From Loktanella sp. DSM 29012 (GTDB lineage Bacteria > Pseudomonadota > Alphaproteobacteria > Rhodobacterales > Rhodobacteraceae): a stretch of 64,000 nucleotides of DNA. The DNA lies in NCBI RefSeq assembly GCF_900110705.1, contig NZ_FOEJ01000003.1, forward strand, positions 186,001-250,000, given 5' to 3'. The translations under genes and the position numbers were made by a program. This document shows positions 8,280-19,768 of the stretch, in pieces (within the stretch, counting starts at the first letter, position 1; each line of letters starts with the position of its first letter). The notes below the pieces were generated by a model. The model was not told the origin of the DNA. It saw nothing but the letters and a program-made list of their open reading frames with translations, and ran no database searches.

Positions 8280-8772
8280 CATTACAACCCGCGACCTGTG
8301 CGCGTCCGATCAGGACGATCTGCATGACATGGCCAGCCATTGGCCGACGGTCCGGCAGCTTGGCGGCTGGCCCTGGCCAGCGGATCTGTCATTCACCGCG
8401 TCGCGGGCGCGGCCCTTTGACGGAGAGGGTTTCGTCTGGGGAATCGTGCGGGCGGGCCGTGTCATCGGGACGGTCGGTGTGACGAACGGCAGCCTGGGCT
8501 ACATGCTGCATAGGGATGTCTGGGGGCAGGGGATCGCTACGGCATTGGCGGGACGGGCCATCGCGCATGCATTCGACACCACCGATCATGACCGGATCGA
8601 TGCGACCGTCTGGGCCGACAACGCTGGATCGCGTCGCGTGCTGGACAAACTGGGGTTCAATCATTGGCACACCTGTTTTGAATATGCCAAGGCGCGGCGC
8701 ACCCCGATGCTGTCGCATCATCTGCGCCTGACCCGCGCACGATGGCGCGACTTGAGTGCAGGCGCACAATAG
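8269..8772 (+). CDS. GNAT family N-acetyltransferase (third of three)
   Basis: A 167-residue acetyltransferase starting with GTG at 8269, overlapping the previous gene by 11 bp. It has the acetyl-CoA motif 'GYMLHRDVWGQGIATALAGRAI' spread over residues 76-97 and 'NAGSRRVLDKLGFNHW'. The first strand is shorter than in RimJ-type enzymes. Substrate unknown. Thirty-six bases separate it from obgE. Confidence 0.86.
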   Translation: MFSNITTRDLCASDQDDLHDMASHWPTVRQLGGWPWPADLSFTASRARPFDGEGFVWGIVRAGRVIGTVGVTNGSLGYMLHRDVWGQGIATALAGRAIAHAFDTTDHDRIDATVWADNAGSRRVLDKLGFNHWHTCFEYAKARRTPMLSHHLRLTRARWRDLSAGAQ

Positions 8773-10963
<2,191 letters not shown>

Positions 10964-10967
<4 letters not shown>

Positions 10968-12220
10968 CCGAAAACGCCATAGACATGATGGACCGCATTG
11001 GCACCGCCGCCCGCGCCGCGGCGCGCAGGCTCGCCATGGCAACCGCACAGGCCAAGACCGAGGCGCTGACAGTTGCCGCCGATACGGTCTGGGCCCAGCG
11101 CGATGCGATCATCGCAGCCAATGCCAATGACATGGCGTTTGGCCGGGACAAGGGCCTGTCGGATGCCATGCTGGACCGCCTGATGCTGGATGAGGACCGG
11201 ATCGCGGGCATCGTCGCTGGTCTGCGGGCCGTTGCGGCACAGGATGACCCGATCGGAGAGGTCATCGCGGACTGGGACCAGCCATCGGGCCTGAATATTC
11301 GCCGCGTGCGCACGCCCATCGGCGTGATCGGCGTGATCTACGAATCGCGGCCCAATGTGACCGCGGATGCGGGCGCGCTGTGTCTGAAGTCTGGCAATGC
11401 TGTCATCCTGCGCGGCGGGTCCGAGAGTTTTCATTCATCCGGCGCGATCCATGATTGTCTTGTGGCGGGCCTGCGGGCTGCGGGACTGCCCGAGGCTGCG
11501 ATCCAGCTGGTGCCGACCCGCGACCGGGCTGCAGTGTCGGCCATGCTGGCAGCCGTTGACCATATCGACGTGATCGTGCCGCGTGGTGGCAAGGGTCTGG
11601 TCGGGCTGGTGCAACGTGAGGCGCGTGTGCCTGTCTTTGCGCATCTCGAAGGGATCTGTCACGTCTATGTCGATGCTGCAGCCGACCCGGCCAAGGCCAC
11701 GGCTGTGGTGCTGAATGCCAAGACCCGCCGGACCGGGATCTGTGGCTCTGCCGAATGTGTGCTGATCGACCGGGCCTATTGGGATGCACAAGGCCCCGAC
11801 CTGATCCGGGCATTGATAGAGGCTGGTGTCGAGGTCCATGCCGAAGGCGACGCAGCGATCACCGGCACGGTCAAGGCCGTGGCCGAAGATTTCGGGCGCG
11901 AGTTTCTGGACATGATCATCGCGGCCAAGGTTGTGGATGGTGTCGAAGACGCCATGGACCATATCCGCACCTACGGGTCGGGTCATACCGACGCGATCCT
12001 GACCGAGGACGACGCGACGGCAGAGGCGTTTTTTCGGGGCCTCGACAGTGCGATCCTGATGCGCAATGCCTCGACCCAATTCGCCGATGGTGGCGAATTC
12101 GGCATGGGGGCCGAAATCGGGATTGCCACCGGCAAACTGCATGCGCGCGGCCCGGTGGGGGCTGTGCAACTGACCAGTTTCAAATATCTGGTGACAGGTG
12201 ACGGGACGGTCCGGGGCTGA
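10964..12220 (+). CDS. proA: gamma-glutamyl phosphate reductase
   Basis: A 418-residue NADPH-dependent enzyme converting glutamyl-5-phosphate to the semialdehyde, second step of proline synthesis. The aldehyde-dehydrogenase-like fold is clear: '[19 protein letters not shown]', '[14 protein letters not shown]', and the catalytic cysteine in '[12 protein letters not shown]'. It shares ATGA with proB. Its last 41 bases overlap the convergent chpT gene, an unusually long antisense overlap for two conserved genes. Confidence 0.97.
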
Positions 12221-12821
12221 TTGCCGCATCCGGTTCGCGAAATTGCATGGATATCGTGGTGTCCGACTGCATGACTGTCAGCGTCAGACCCGCCTCGAGA
12301 ACAGCACGCGGCAGCAACGCAAACTGGACCTGTGCTGCGGAATGAACATGTTCCGTCGCCAGATCTTCGAGCGGCAACCACAGGGCAGTATCGGCGGCGA
12401 TGCGGTCTGCGTTTGCAATCACGTGAAGTGTATCGTCCAGCATCACGGTGATCTTGCCACCCCCGGGCATCGCGGATTCCATGCATTGTGCGGACAACAG
12501 GGCAATCCGCGCCAAGGGCCGCGACATTTGCCCCGTGATGGTCCAGTCGTATTGCATACGTCCTGCAGCGGCCATGTCCCGCAGGATCGACGACACCTCT
12601 GTCCCGGCGACGGTCTGGTCTGCATGCGCAGCACCATAGGCAATGCGAAAGAATCGGATGCGCGCGCTGGCCTGTCCGACCGACCCGCTGATCAGGTCCA
12701 TTTCATCTGCCCCGCCGCCGCCCATCGAAAGCAGTTCGACCCCATTGCCGATCGCGCCGATCGGACTGATAAGGTCGTGGCAAATACGCGATCCCACCAG
12801 TGTTGCCAGATCACGCGACAC
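12180..12821 (-). CDS. chpT: histidine phosphotransferase ChpT
   Basis: ChpT passes phosphate from the kinase CckA to CtrA (and CpdR) in alphaproteobacterial cell-cycle and, in Rhodobacteraceae, gene-transfer-agent and motility control. It is a 213-residue histidine-kinase-like dimer. The phosphorylated His15 lies in '[20 protein letters not shown]', the ChpT signature. The C-terminal half is a degenerate ATPase-like domain ('[14 protein letters not shown]'). I chose GTG at 12821 because a GGGGGA ribosome site stands 7 nt upstream; a TTG at 12836 would add five residues. It converges with proA, overlapping it by 41 bp. Confidence 0.9.
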   Translation of the reverse strand: MSRDLATLVGSRICHDLISPIGAIGNGVELLSMGGGGADEMDLISGSVGQASARIRFFRIAYGAAHADQTVAGTEVSSILRDMAAAGRMQYDWTITGQMSRPLARIALLSAQCMESAMPGGGKITVMLDDTLHVIANADRIAADTALWLPLEDLATEHVHSAAQVQFALLPRAVLEAGLTLTVMQSDTTISMQFREPDAAISPGPSRHLSPDI

Positions 12822-12853
12822 GGGATCGTCCCCCAAGCCCAGGATGATGGACC

Positions 12854-13036
12854 ATGCCGCACGACCTGAACGACATGCTGGAACCGGGGATGCTGGTCCA
12901 GAACCCGGACGCGCCGCATTGGGGCACAGGCCAGGTGCAGTCCAACATCAACGGCAAGGTCACGGTCAATTTCCGCGAAGAGGGCAAGGTCGTGATCGAC
13001 GCAAAGCAGGTCATGCTGATCCCGGTCTATGAATAG
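12854..13036 (+). CDS. DUF3553 family protein
   Basis: A 60-residue protein matching DUF3553 throughout: 'LEPGMLVQNPDAPHWGTGQVQS' is followed by a short beta-rich part ('KVTVNFREEGKVVI'). The fold resembles the RNA-polymerase-interacting/Tudor-like domain found in UvrD/CarD-type proteins; the function of the stand-alone protein is unknown. It is divergent from chpT with about 30 bp between the start codons. Confidence 0.85.
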   Translation: MPHDLNDMLEPGMLVQNPDAPHWGTGQVQSNINGKVTVNFREEGKVVIDAKQVMLIPVYE

Positions 13037-13170
13037 CTGCAATCATTGGTAGCAGGGTGCTGAAATCGATCAACCCTGCCACGCACAGCTTGCAAGCAAA
13101 TGGTTTCCAACTGGTTAAGCGGTGCCTATATGTCCGGCGTGCGGAATGGCTTTGAACAGAGGGGGATTTG

Positions 13171-13941
13171 ATGCTGGCAATCGCGCCATCCTTTGCATTG
13201 CGTTATGCGCGTGGCGCTGATGATCTCGCTGCCGTGCAACGGTTGAGATACGAGGTCTTTGCCGCCGAACTGGGTGCGGCCGGTCCGGGGGTCTGCCATG
13301 TTGCCCAGCGCGAAGCGGATGCGTTCGATCCCCATGCCAGCCATCTCATGCTCGAGGATCTCGCAGGCGATCGCCCTCATCTCGCTGGTGTCTACCGGAT
13401 CATGGACCGCGCGCAGGCTGCGGCAGCGGGTGGCTTTTCCTCTGCTGCGGAATTCGACCTTGGACCGCTGATCGACAGCGGTCGTCCATTGCTGGAATTG
13501 GGGCGGTCCTGCCTGCGTCCCGCATATCGCGGTGGACGCGCGATGCACGTGCTTTGGGCCGGCCTTGCTGCCCATATCCGGACAACGGGTGCCGAGGTAT
13601 TGTTCGGTGCCGCATCATTTGCGGGGACTGATCCCGATGCCCTGTCCACGCCTTTGCAGATGTTGATGGCCGATCACCTTGCACCATCCGACCTGCGCAC
13701 CCGAGCATGGGGGCCGGGTGCCGTCAGGGTGACACCTGCAGGACAGGGCGACCGCAAGGCCGCGCTGCGTGCCACGCCGCCACTGATCAAGGCCTATCTG
13801 CGTATTGGCGGGGTCGTGGGGCAGGATGCCTATGTCGATCGTCATTTCGGTACGACCGATGTTTGCATGATCCTTGATGTCACGACCCTGCCGCCTCAGG
13901 TGGCGGCGCAATACGGACGGCACGGTGACCTGGACCGCTGA
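13171..13941 (+). CDS. olsB: L-ornithine N-alpha-acyltransferase
   Basis: A 256-residue GNAT-fold enzyme that transfers a 3-hydroxyacyl group from ACP to ornithine, making lyso-ornithine lipid. Family motifs are 'ALRYARGADDLAAVQRLRYEVFAAE', read in pieces across residues 9-33, then 'DPHASHLML', 'LELGRSCLRPAYRGG' and a C-terminal 'PPLIKAYLRIGG'. An AGGGGGA ribosome site sits before the ATG at 13171. It overlaps olsA by 17 bp. The product is a phosphorus-free membrane lipid, common in roseobacters. Confidence 0.92.
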   Translation: MLAIAPSFALRYARGADDLAAVQRLRYEVFAAELGAAGPGVCHVAQREADAFDPHASHLMLEDLAGDRPHLAGVYRIMDRAQAAAAGGFSSAAEFDLGPLIDSGRPLLELGRSCLRPAYRGGRAMHVLWAGLAAHIRTTGAEVLFGAASFAGTDPDALSTPLQMLMADHLAPSDLRTRAWGPGAVRVTPAGQGDRKAALRATPPLIKAYLRIGGVVGQDAYVDRHFGTTDVCMILDVTTLPPQVAAQYGRHGDLDR

Positions 13942-14758
13942 ACCTGCACCGGAGCCCGTGCGCTTAGACCTGCGCGACTGGTTGCGGGTGCTCCGGCGCG
14001 GAGTGCCGATGGCAGCTCTGGTGTTCGGCGGGTTGGCATTGCTGTTGCTGATCCGCGTGATCGAGCGTCCTCTTCATGGACATGAACGCCCCTGGACGCC
14101 GCATTTGACCCGTGTCGTCTGCGTCGGCGCGTTGGCATTGATGGGGTTAAGGCGGGTGCAGGTGGGCACGCCCATGCGCAGCGCTGGCGCATTGGTCGCC
14201 AATCACGCAAGCTGGCTTGATATCTTTGCGTTGAATGCCGGCAGTTGCGTGGCCTTTGTCGCCAAATCCGAGGTCGCAGGCTGGCCGGGTATCGGCTGGC
14301 TGGCCCGCGCGACGGGGACCCTGTTCATAGCGCGGGACCGCAGGCGGGCGCGCGATCACGTCGATGCCATTGCTGACAGGCTGTCGCAAGGTCAGACGCT
14401 GGTGTTTTTCCCCGAAGGCACGTCCAGCGACGGACTGCGCGTCTTGCCTTTCAAGCCCACCCTGTTTGCCCCGTTCATCGGGTCAGCGACGGTATTGCAG
14501 CCGGTCACGTTGGATTACCGCGGCCCGGCGGGGGGCGACCCACGGTCCTACGGCTGGTGGGGCGACATGGATTTCGCCCCGCATCTGCTGGCCACGCTGG
14601 CACTGCGCCGTCAGGGGCAGGTGACAGTGACCTACCATGCCCCCGTCATGGCGGACGCCGGGACCGATCGCAAAGTCATCGCGCGTCAGATGGAACACAC
14701 CGTGCGGTCCGCCTTGACCGCGCAACCGGTCAGCGGAACGCTGCCTGAAGGGTTCTGA
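13925..14758 (+). CDS. olsA: lyso-ornithine lipid O-acyltransferase
   Basis: A 277-residue membrane-bound acyltransferase of the PlsC family that adds the second acyl chain to lyso-ornithine lipid. The catalytic motif is NHASWLD (93-99) and the acyl-acceptor motif FPEGTSS (162-168). A transmembrane segment lies near residues 28-45. The GTG at 13925 inside the end of olsB is preferred: it starts directly before the conserved part, whereas the longer frame reads through olsB sequence. Its 3' end overlaps the convergent ThiE-like gene by 29 bp. Confidence 0.91.
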   Translation: MTWTAEPAPEPVRLDLRDWLRVLRRGVPMAALVFGGLALLLLIRVIERPLHGHERPWTPHLTRVVCVGALALMGLRRVQVGTPMRSAGALVANHASWLDIFALNAGSCVAFVAKSEVAGWPGIGWLARATGTLFIARDRRRARDHVDAIADRLSQGQTLVFFPEGTSSDGLRVLPFKPTLFAPFIGSATVLQPVTLDYRGPAGGDPRSYGWWGDMDFAPHLLATLALRRQGQVTVTYHAPVMADAGTDRKVIARQMEHTVRSALTAQPVSGTLPEGF

Positions 14759-15353
14759 GCGCCGCCGCCGCGTCATCCTGGGACCAGATTTCGTCGCCGA
14801 TGCCAAAGAAATCGGTATGCGGTGCGATCTGCGCAATCAACGCAGCGTCCAAAGCACCTTCGGCAACGACCGGCACCTCGATCATCTGGCTCCACCAGTC
14901 GAACAGTTCCAATTCGGCACGCGCGCCGTCATCCAGCGCAGTCTGCCCCACAGGGCCAAAGCTGACGTAATCGGCGTTCAGCTCTCCGGCTGTCATGCCG
15001 TCGTGACGCGACTGCGCGCAATAGGCACCGACGATGGCGTCCTCGCCCAGCGTCTTGCGTGCGGCAGCAACTCCCCGCGACCCATCCAGCAGGTGGACCC
15101 CGTCCAGACCGTGCCGCGCAACCAGCCCGGTGTGGCGTTCGATCACCAGCGCCACATCACGGGTTTCGGTGACCGCACGCAGCGCATCGGCGGCGCGACC
15201 CAGACGGTCCTCGTCGCGGGTGGCCAGCGCCATGCGCAGGCAGGCGACCGGCACGGCATCCAGACAGGCCGCCAGCCGGTCGGGATAGGTCATCAGATCG
15301 AGTTCGGTCGGCGTGATCAGGTAAATCTGCGGAAAGTCTTCGGCGTCGGTCAT
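14730..15353 (-). CDS. ThiE/TenI-like thiamine phosphate synthase family protein
   Basis: A 207-residue TIM-barrel protein. The pieces 'PQIYLITP', 'LDGVHLLDGSRGV', 'ADYVSFGPVGQT', 'PVVAEGALDAALIAQIAPHTDF' follow the order of ThiE/TenI strands. Several residues that bind the pyrimidine pyrophosphate in true ThiE are not obvious (no clear pyrophosphate-binding Lys/Arg cluster), so it may be a TenI-like or divergent enzyme. The ATG at 15353 has an AAGGGA ribosome site; the frame upstream is not protein-like. No other thiamine gene is near. Confidence 0.75.
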   Translation of the reverse strand: MTDAEDFPQIYLITPTELDLMTYPDRLAACLDAVPVACLRMALATRDEDRLGRAADALRAVTETRDVALVIERHTGLVARHGLDGVHLLDGSRGVAAARKTLGEDAIVGAYCAQSRHDGMTAGELNADYVSFGPVGQTALDDGARAELELFDWWSQMIEVPVVAEGALDAALIAQIAPHTDFFGIGDEIWSQDDAAAALRTLQAAFR

Positions 15354-15562
15354 GGCGTGTGTCCCTTGCGGATGTCGCGCACACTTAGGGTGATTGGCCC
15401 CTGTCTGTCCATGCCGGACCGCCATTTCGGTGATGGTGATGCGCCGAAACGCAGCGCGCCAGGCATCCCGTTGCTGTCTGATCCGTCGCCTCGGGCCTTG
15501 CACGGTGCTTGTTTGCGGCTTGCGTCTCCCTTACAGGGGCGCGACCCAACCGGAAAATCGCA

Positions 15563-16291
15563 ATGACCGATCCACAACCCGCATTCGTTTTGATCCGTCC
15601 TCAGATGGGCGAAAACATCGGTGCCGCTGCGCGCGCGATGTGGAATTTCGGGTTGGACCGGATGCGGCTGACCGCACCCCGCGACGGCTGGCCGAATCCG
15701 GCGGCAAATGCCATGGCATCCGGGGCAGGGTGCCTGCTGGACGGGGCCCGGTTGTTCGACACCACCGCTGAAGCGCTGGAGGATTGCCACTACACCTATG
15801 CGACCACGGCCCGCCCGCGCGAGTTGACCAAGCCTGTGATGACCCCTGAACAGGCAATGCAGGATGCCGCCGCGCGACTGGGACGGGGTGAAAGGGTCGC
15901 GGTCATGTTCGGACCGGAACGTGCAGGGCTGGAAAATGCCGATATCGCGCAGGCGAATGCGATCATTTCAGTGCCGGTGAACCCGCAGTTTCCGTCGTTG
16001 AACCTGGCGCAATGTGTGCTGCTGACGGCCTACGAATGGCAACGTGTCAGGGACGACAGCCTGCGCGACGCCTTTGCGCAGCCCGATCTGGCAACCGGTC
16101 AGGAAATCGAGGCGCTGTCGCGCCACTACGAGGACCAGCTGGACACGTCGGGATTTTTCTACCCCGACCACAAGGCCGAGAGCATGAAACTGAACCTGCG
16201 CAACATGTGGAGCAGGATGTCCCTGACATCGCATGACGTGCGGATGCTGCACGGTATGCTGCGCCAGCTTGTGCGCGGTCGGAGTGAATAA
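15563..16291 (+). CDS. TrmH-family RNA 2'-O-methyltransferase (TrmJ-like)
   Basis: A 242-residue SPOUT methyltransferase, group 1 of the TrmH family, most like TrmJ, which methylates position 32 of tRNAs. Typical parts: 'LIRPQMGENIGAAARAMWNFG' across residues 9-29, 'ATTARPRELTKP', the knot motifs 'VMFGPERAGLENADI' and 'VNPQFPSLNLAQCVLL'. The C-terminal tail ('LNLRNMWSRMSLTSHDVRML') is the TrmJ helical extension. The ATG at 15563 is chosen because the family starts about ten residues before the first motif. Confidence 0.88.
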   Translation: MTDPQPAFVLIRPQMGENIGAAARAMWNFGLDRMRLTAPRDGWPNPAANAMASGAGCLLDGARLFDTTAEALEDCHYTYATTARPRELTKPVMTPEQAMQDAAARLGRGERVAVMFGPERAGLENADIAQANAIISVPVNPQFPSLNLAQCVLLTAYEWQRVRDDSLRDAFAQPDLATGQEIEALSRHYEDQLDTSGFFYPDHKAESMKLNLRNMWSRMSLTSHDVRMLHGMLRQLVRGRSE

Positions 16292-16354
16292 CATCAGACG
16301 CTACGTCATTACGGGCGGACTTGCCGGGGTCTGATCTGCGCCTAACTTCAGGGC

Positions 16355-17071
16355 ATGAAACCCGCCGATCTTGCCATTGCTCCACTCGTTGCCGTTCAGG
16401 CCTTGGCCGTCAAGGCGCTGGCGTCCCGCATGCCAGAGGCCGAAGGTCCGCGTCACGGCGAAATCGGGACAGGACCGGCCCTGCGCATTCTGATTGCGGG
16501 CGACAGTTCCGCAGCCGGTGTCGGTGTGCGCACGCAGGCCGAGGCCCTGGCCGGACAGCTGACCGCTGCCTTGTCGCGCCACCACCGTGTCGACTGGTTC
16601 CTGCATGCCAAATCCGGTGCGACGACAGCCTCGACGCTGCGACGCATGCGGTTGGTGCCGAAACGGGCGTTTGACGTGGCACTGGTGGCGCTTGGGGTCA
16701 ATGACGCCAAGAACGGTGTCCGCGCAGGCGCGTTCGAGACGCGCTATCACCGTATTCTGGACCAGCTGCGTGATGATTTCGGCGTAGGACGCGTCTATCT
16801 CAGCGGCATGCCGCCCGGTGATTTGGTCCCCATGATGCCCAACCCGTTGCGTGACCTGCTGATCGGCAGGCTCGAACACTTTGACCAGATGTTGCAACGC
16901 ATCGCCGCAGCGAGGGGTGGTACAGCCGTCCATCTGCCGTTCGACGTGACGCGAGACCCATATCTCATGGCACCCGACCGGTTTCATCCCGGCCCGCGCA
17001 TGTATGCGGAATGGGCGTCACTGGCCGCGACCGCCATTCACCGTGATGCCGTTCATTTGCCACGCCACTGA
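16355..17071 (+). CDS. SGNH/GDSL hydrolase
   Basis: A 238-residue esterase of the SGNH superfamily. Block I is AGDSSAAGVG (nucleophile Ser51), block II has Gly88 in AKSGATT, block III is LGVNDAKNG (Asn116), and block V is DRFHPG (Asp208, His211). All four family residues are thus present. The N-terminus (residues 7-24) is weakly hydrophobic and lacks a clear signal-peptide cleavage site. Substrate unknown. Stands alone between the TrmJ-like gene and ctaA. Confidence 0.88.
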   Translation: MKPADLAIAPLVAVQALAVKALASRMPEAEGPRHGEIGTGPALRILIAGDSSAAGVGVRTQAEALAGQLTAALSRHHRVDWFLHAKSGATTASTLRRMRLVPKRAFDVALVALGVNDAKNGVRAGAFETRYHRILDQLRDDFGVGRVYLSGMPPGDLVPMMPNPLRDLLIGRLEHFDQMLQRIAAARGGTAVHLPFDVTRDPYLMAPDRFHPGPRMYAEWASLAATAIHRDAVHLPRH

Positions 17072-17148
17072 CGACCCGCGACAGTCGTGCACCTTGCCCC
17101 CGGCGGTCCCCCTACATAGGGTGCGCGCAGCACGAACCGGAGGCCGAC

Positions 17149-18294
17149 ATGGCGCAAAAAACCCGCAGTATTTTCGAAGAGGTGGGCACCACCCAAAAGC
17201 AGGTCGCAACACCCGGCGGCATCGATGCCCGCGGACAGGGTGCTCGCGGCGCAATTCGCATCTGGCTGATGATGCTGTTTGCGCTGCTGGTTGTGATGAT
17301 CGCCGTGGGTGGCCTGACCCGCCTGACGGATTCGGGGCTGTCGATTACCGAATGGGCCCCGATATCGGGTGCCGTGCCGCCCTTGAATGACGCCGACTGG
17401 CAGGCAGAGTTCGAGGCCTACAAGCAAATCCCAGAATATCAGTTGCAAAACGCCGGCATGTCGCTGGCGGAATTCAAGGTGATCTACTGGTGGGAATGGG
17501 GCCACCGTCAGCTGGGGCGGGTGATCGGTCTGGTCTGGGCCGTGGGGTTCTTCGGGTTCTTGGCTGCGCGCAAGATCCCGCAGGGCTGGACGGGACGGCT
17601 GTTTTTCATCGGCGCATTGGGCGGTCTGCAAGGGGCGATTGGCTGGTGGATGGTGTCCAGCGGCCTGACGGGCGAACAGTTGGACGTGAAATCTTACCGC
17701 CTTGCGACGCACCTGGGGCTGGCCTTTGTCATCTTTGGGTTCATCACGTGGTACATCATGAAAATCGCGCGTCGCAGTGCGGATCTGCTGACGGCGCGGC
17801 GGGCCAGTGATGCGACATTGGTGCGGCTCACGACCGTTCTGATCGGTCTGACGTTCCTGCAAATCATCTTGGGTGCGCTGGTCGCAGGCATCGACGCGGG
17901 TCGCGCCTATCCGGATTGGCCCCTGATGGCCGGTGGGTTCCTGCCGCCCCAGATGTGGGAATTGACGCCCGGCTGGCGCAATCTGTTCGAAAACAACGGC
18001 ACGGTGCAGTTCATCCACCGGATGAGCGGTTACTTCTTGTTCGTCTTTGCCTTGTTCGCCTGGTGGCGTAGTCGCCGCAGCGCGAATACACGCACGCGGC
18101 AGGCCTTTGCCCTGATGATGGGGATGATGGTGGTGCAGATGGTCATCGGGATCTGGACCGTCATGATGATGGCGCCCGCGCATATCGCGATCCTGCACCA
18201 GTTCGGCGCGGTGGTTCTGTGGGTGCTGGTGCTGCGCACGCGGTTCGTGTCGCGTTATCCCTTTGCCCAATCCGTCCGAGAGGCCCGCGCATGA
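17149..18294 (+). CDS. ctaA: haem A synthase
   Basis: A 381-residue membrane enzyme (COX15/CtaA type 2) that oxidises haem O to haem A for aa3-type cytochrome oxidase. Eight hydrophobic segments are visible. Conserved histidine regions include 'WWEWGHRQLGRVIG', 'ATHLGLAF', 'NGTVQFIHRMSGY' and 'AHIAILHQFGAV'; these supply the haem ligands. The beta-loop 'GLTRLTDSGLSITEW' is the family signature. The stop overlaps the carboxypeptidase start (ATGA). Confidence 0.96.
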   Translation: MAQKTRSIFEEVGTTQKQVATPGGIDARGQGARGAIRIWLMMLFALLVVMIAVGGLTRLTDSGLSITEWAPISGAVPPLNDADWQAEFEAYKQIPEYQLQNAGMSLAEFKVIYWWEWGHRQLGRVIGLVWAVGFFGFLAARKIPQGWTGRLFFIGALGGLQGAIGWWMVSSGLTGEQLDVKSYRLATHLGLAFVIFGFITWYIMKIARRSADLLTARRASDATLVRLTTVLIGLTFLQIILGALVAGIDAGRAYPDWPLMAGGFLPPQMWELTPGWRNLFENNGTVQFIHRMSGYFLFVFALFAWWRSRRSANTRTRQAFALMMGMMVVQMVIGIWTVMMMAPAHIAILHQFGAVVLWVLVLRTRFVSRYPFAQSVREARA

Positions 18295-19763
18295 CCACTG
18301 CCTACGATGACCTGATGGCGTTCCAGCGCGAAACAGAGGCGCTGTCACAGGTGGCTGGCCGTTTGGGCTGGGACCAGGAAACCATGATGCCTGACGGGGC
18401 GGTCGATCAGCGGGCCGAAGAGCATGGTGCGATGGCATCTGTCCTGCATGCGCGCCGGATTGATCCGCGGATCGGTGCATGGCTGGAGGCCGCACAGGCC
18501 CCGGATGCGACGGGTGCCGCGAACCTGCGCCTGATCAGACGCAGCTATGACAGGACCGCCAAGGTCCCCGGCCAGCTGGCAGCCGCGCTGGCACGCGAAA
18601 CATCGCGCGCGCACCGCATCTGGGCACAGGCCCGTGCCGACGAGGACGTCGCCGCGTTTCTGCCTGCGCTGTCGCGGGTGCTGGATTTGCGCCGCGAAGA
18701 GGCCGCCTGCATTGCCGGCAACGCCGATCCCTATGATGCGCTGCTGGACGACTATGAGCCGGGGGCGACGGGTGCGCAGTTGTCCGCGATGTTTGGCGCG
18801 CTGCGCCCACGGCTGGCCGCACTGCGCGCCGCTATTCTGGACCGACCCGCAGCGCCGAAACTATCGGGTGATTTCCCGGAGGCAGGCCAACTGGCGCTGA
18901 GCAGGGAACTTGCGCTGGCCTTTGGCTATGACATGACCCTTGGCCGGATCGACAAGGCCGTGCATCCGTTTTCCAGCGGGTCCGGACTGGACGTGCGGAT
19001 CACGACGCGCACGGCGGCAGATGATCCTTTCAACTGTTTCTATTCCACCGTCCACGAGGTCGGTCACGCCTGCTACGAGCAAGGGATCGACCGCACGCAT
19101 CTGCTGACCCCGGTCGGCGGGGGCGTTTCCATGGGGGTGCATGAAAGCCAGAGCCGGATCTATGAAAACCAGCTTGGTCGGTCAGAGGCATTCACCGGAT
19201 GGCTGTATGGTCGGATGCGTGACACCTTTGGCGATATTGGTATCACGAACCCAGCTGATTTCTACGCCTGCGTGAACAGTGTCGGGTCCGGCTTTATCCG
19301 GACCGAGGCGGACGAGGTGCAATACAATTTGCACGTCCTGCTGCGGTTTGATCTGGAGCGCGCGCTGGTCAGTGGCGATCTGGCCGTGACTGATCTGGAG
19401 GCCGCGTGGAACGATCGTTTCATGGCCGATTTCGGATTTGCCGTGGACAAACCGTCAAACGGCGTTCTGCAGGATGTGCATTGGTCCGAAGGGCTGTTCG
19501 GCTATTTCCCGACCTACACCTTGGGCAATGTCTATGCCGGATGCCTGTATCAGGCGTTGCGCGCAGCCGTGCCGACGCTGGATGATGATCTGGCGCGCGG
19601 TGACACGTCAGGGGCCACAGGCTGGCTGCGGTCCAATGTGCAGCAATTCGGCGGTCTGTTCGCGCCCGTCGATCTGATCACCCGCGCTGCGGGGCAGGCA
19701 CCGTCCGAGGCACCCCTGCTGGCATATCTGGAGCAGAAATTCGGCGGCATCTACGGATTGTAG
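18291..19763 (+). CDS. M32 family carboxypeptidase (Taq type)
   Basis: A 490-residue cytosolic zinc carboxypeptidase that removes C-terminal residues. The metal motif HEVGH is at 255-259 and the third ligand region is 'HESQSRIYEN'; 'DVRITTR' and 'HPFSSGSGLDVRITTRTA' (about 225-242) are also typical of the Taq/M32 family. The ATG at 18291 overlaps the ctaA stop by 4 bases (ATGA). A two-hairpin repeat follows as likely terminator. Confidence 0.93.
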   Translation: MTTAYDDLMAFQRETEALSQVAGRLGWDQETMMPDGAVDQRAEEHGAMASVLHARRIDPRIGAWLEAAQAPDATGAANLRLIRRSYDRTAKVPGQLAAALARETSRAHRIWAQARADEDVAAFLPALSRVLDLRREEAACIAGNADPYDALLDDYEPGATGAQLSAMFGALRPRLAALRAAILDRPAAPKLSGDFPEAGQLALSRELALAFGYDMTLGRIDKAVHPFSSGSGLDVRITTRTAADDPFNCFYSTVHEVGHACYEQGIDRTHLLTPVGGGVSMGVHESQSRIYENQLGRSEAFTGWLYGRMRDTFGDIGITNPADFYACVNSVGSGFIRTEADEVQYNLHVLLRFDLERALVSGDLAVTDLEAAWNDRFMADFGFAVDKPSNGVLQDVHWSEGLFGYFPTYTLGNVYAGCLYQALRAAVPTLDDDLARGDTSGATGWLRSNVQQFGGLFAPVDLITRAAGQAPSEAPLLAYLEQKFGGIYGL

Positions 19764-19768
19764 CGGCG

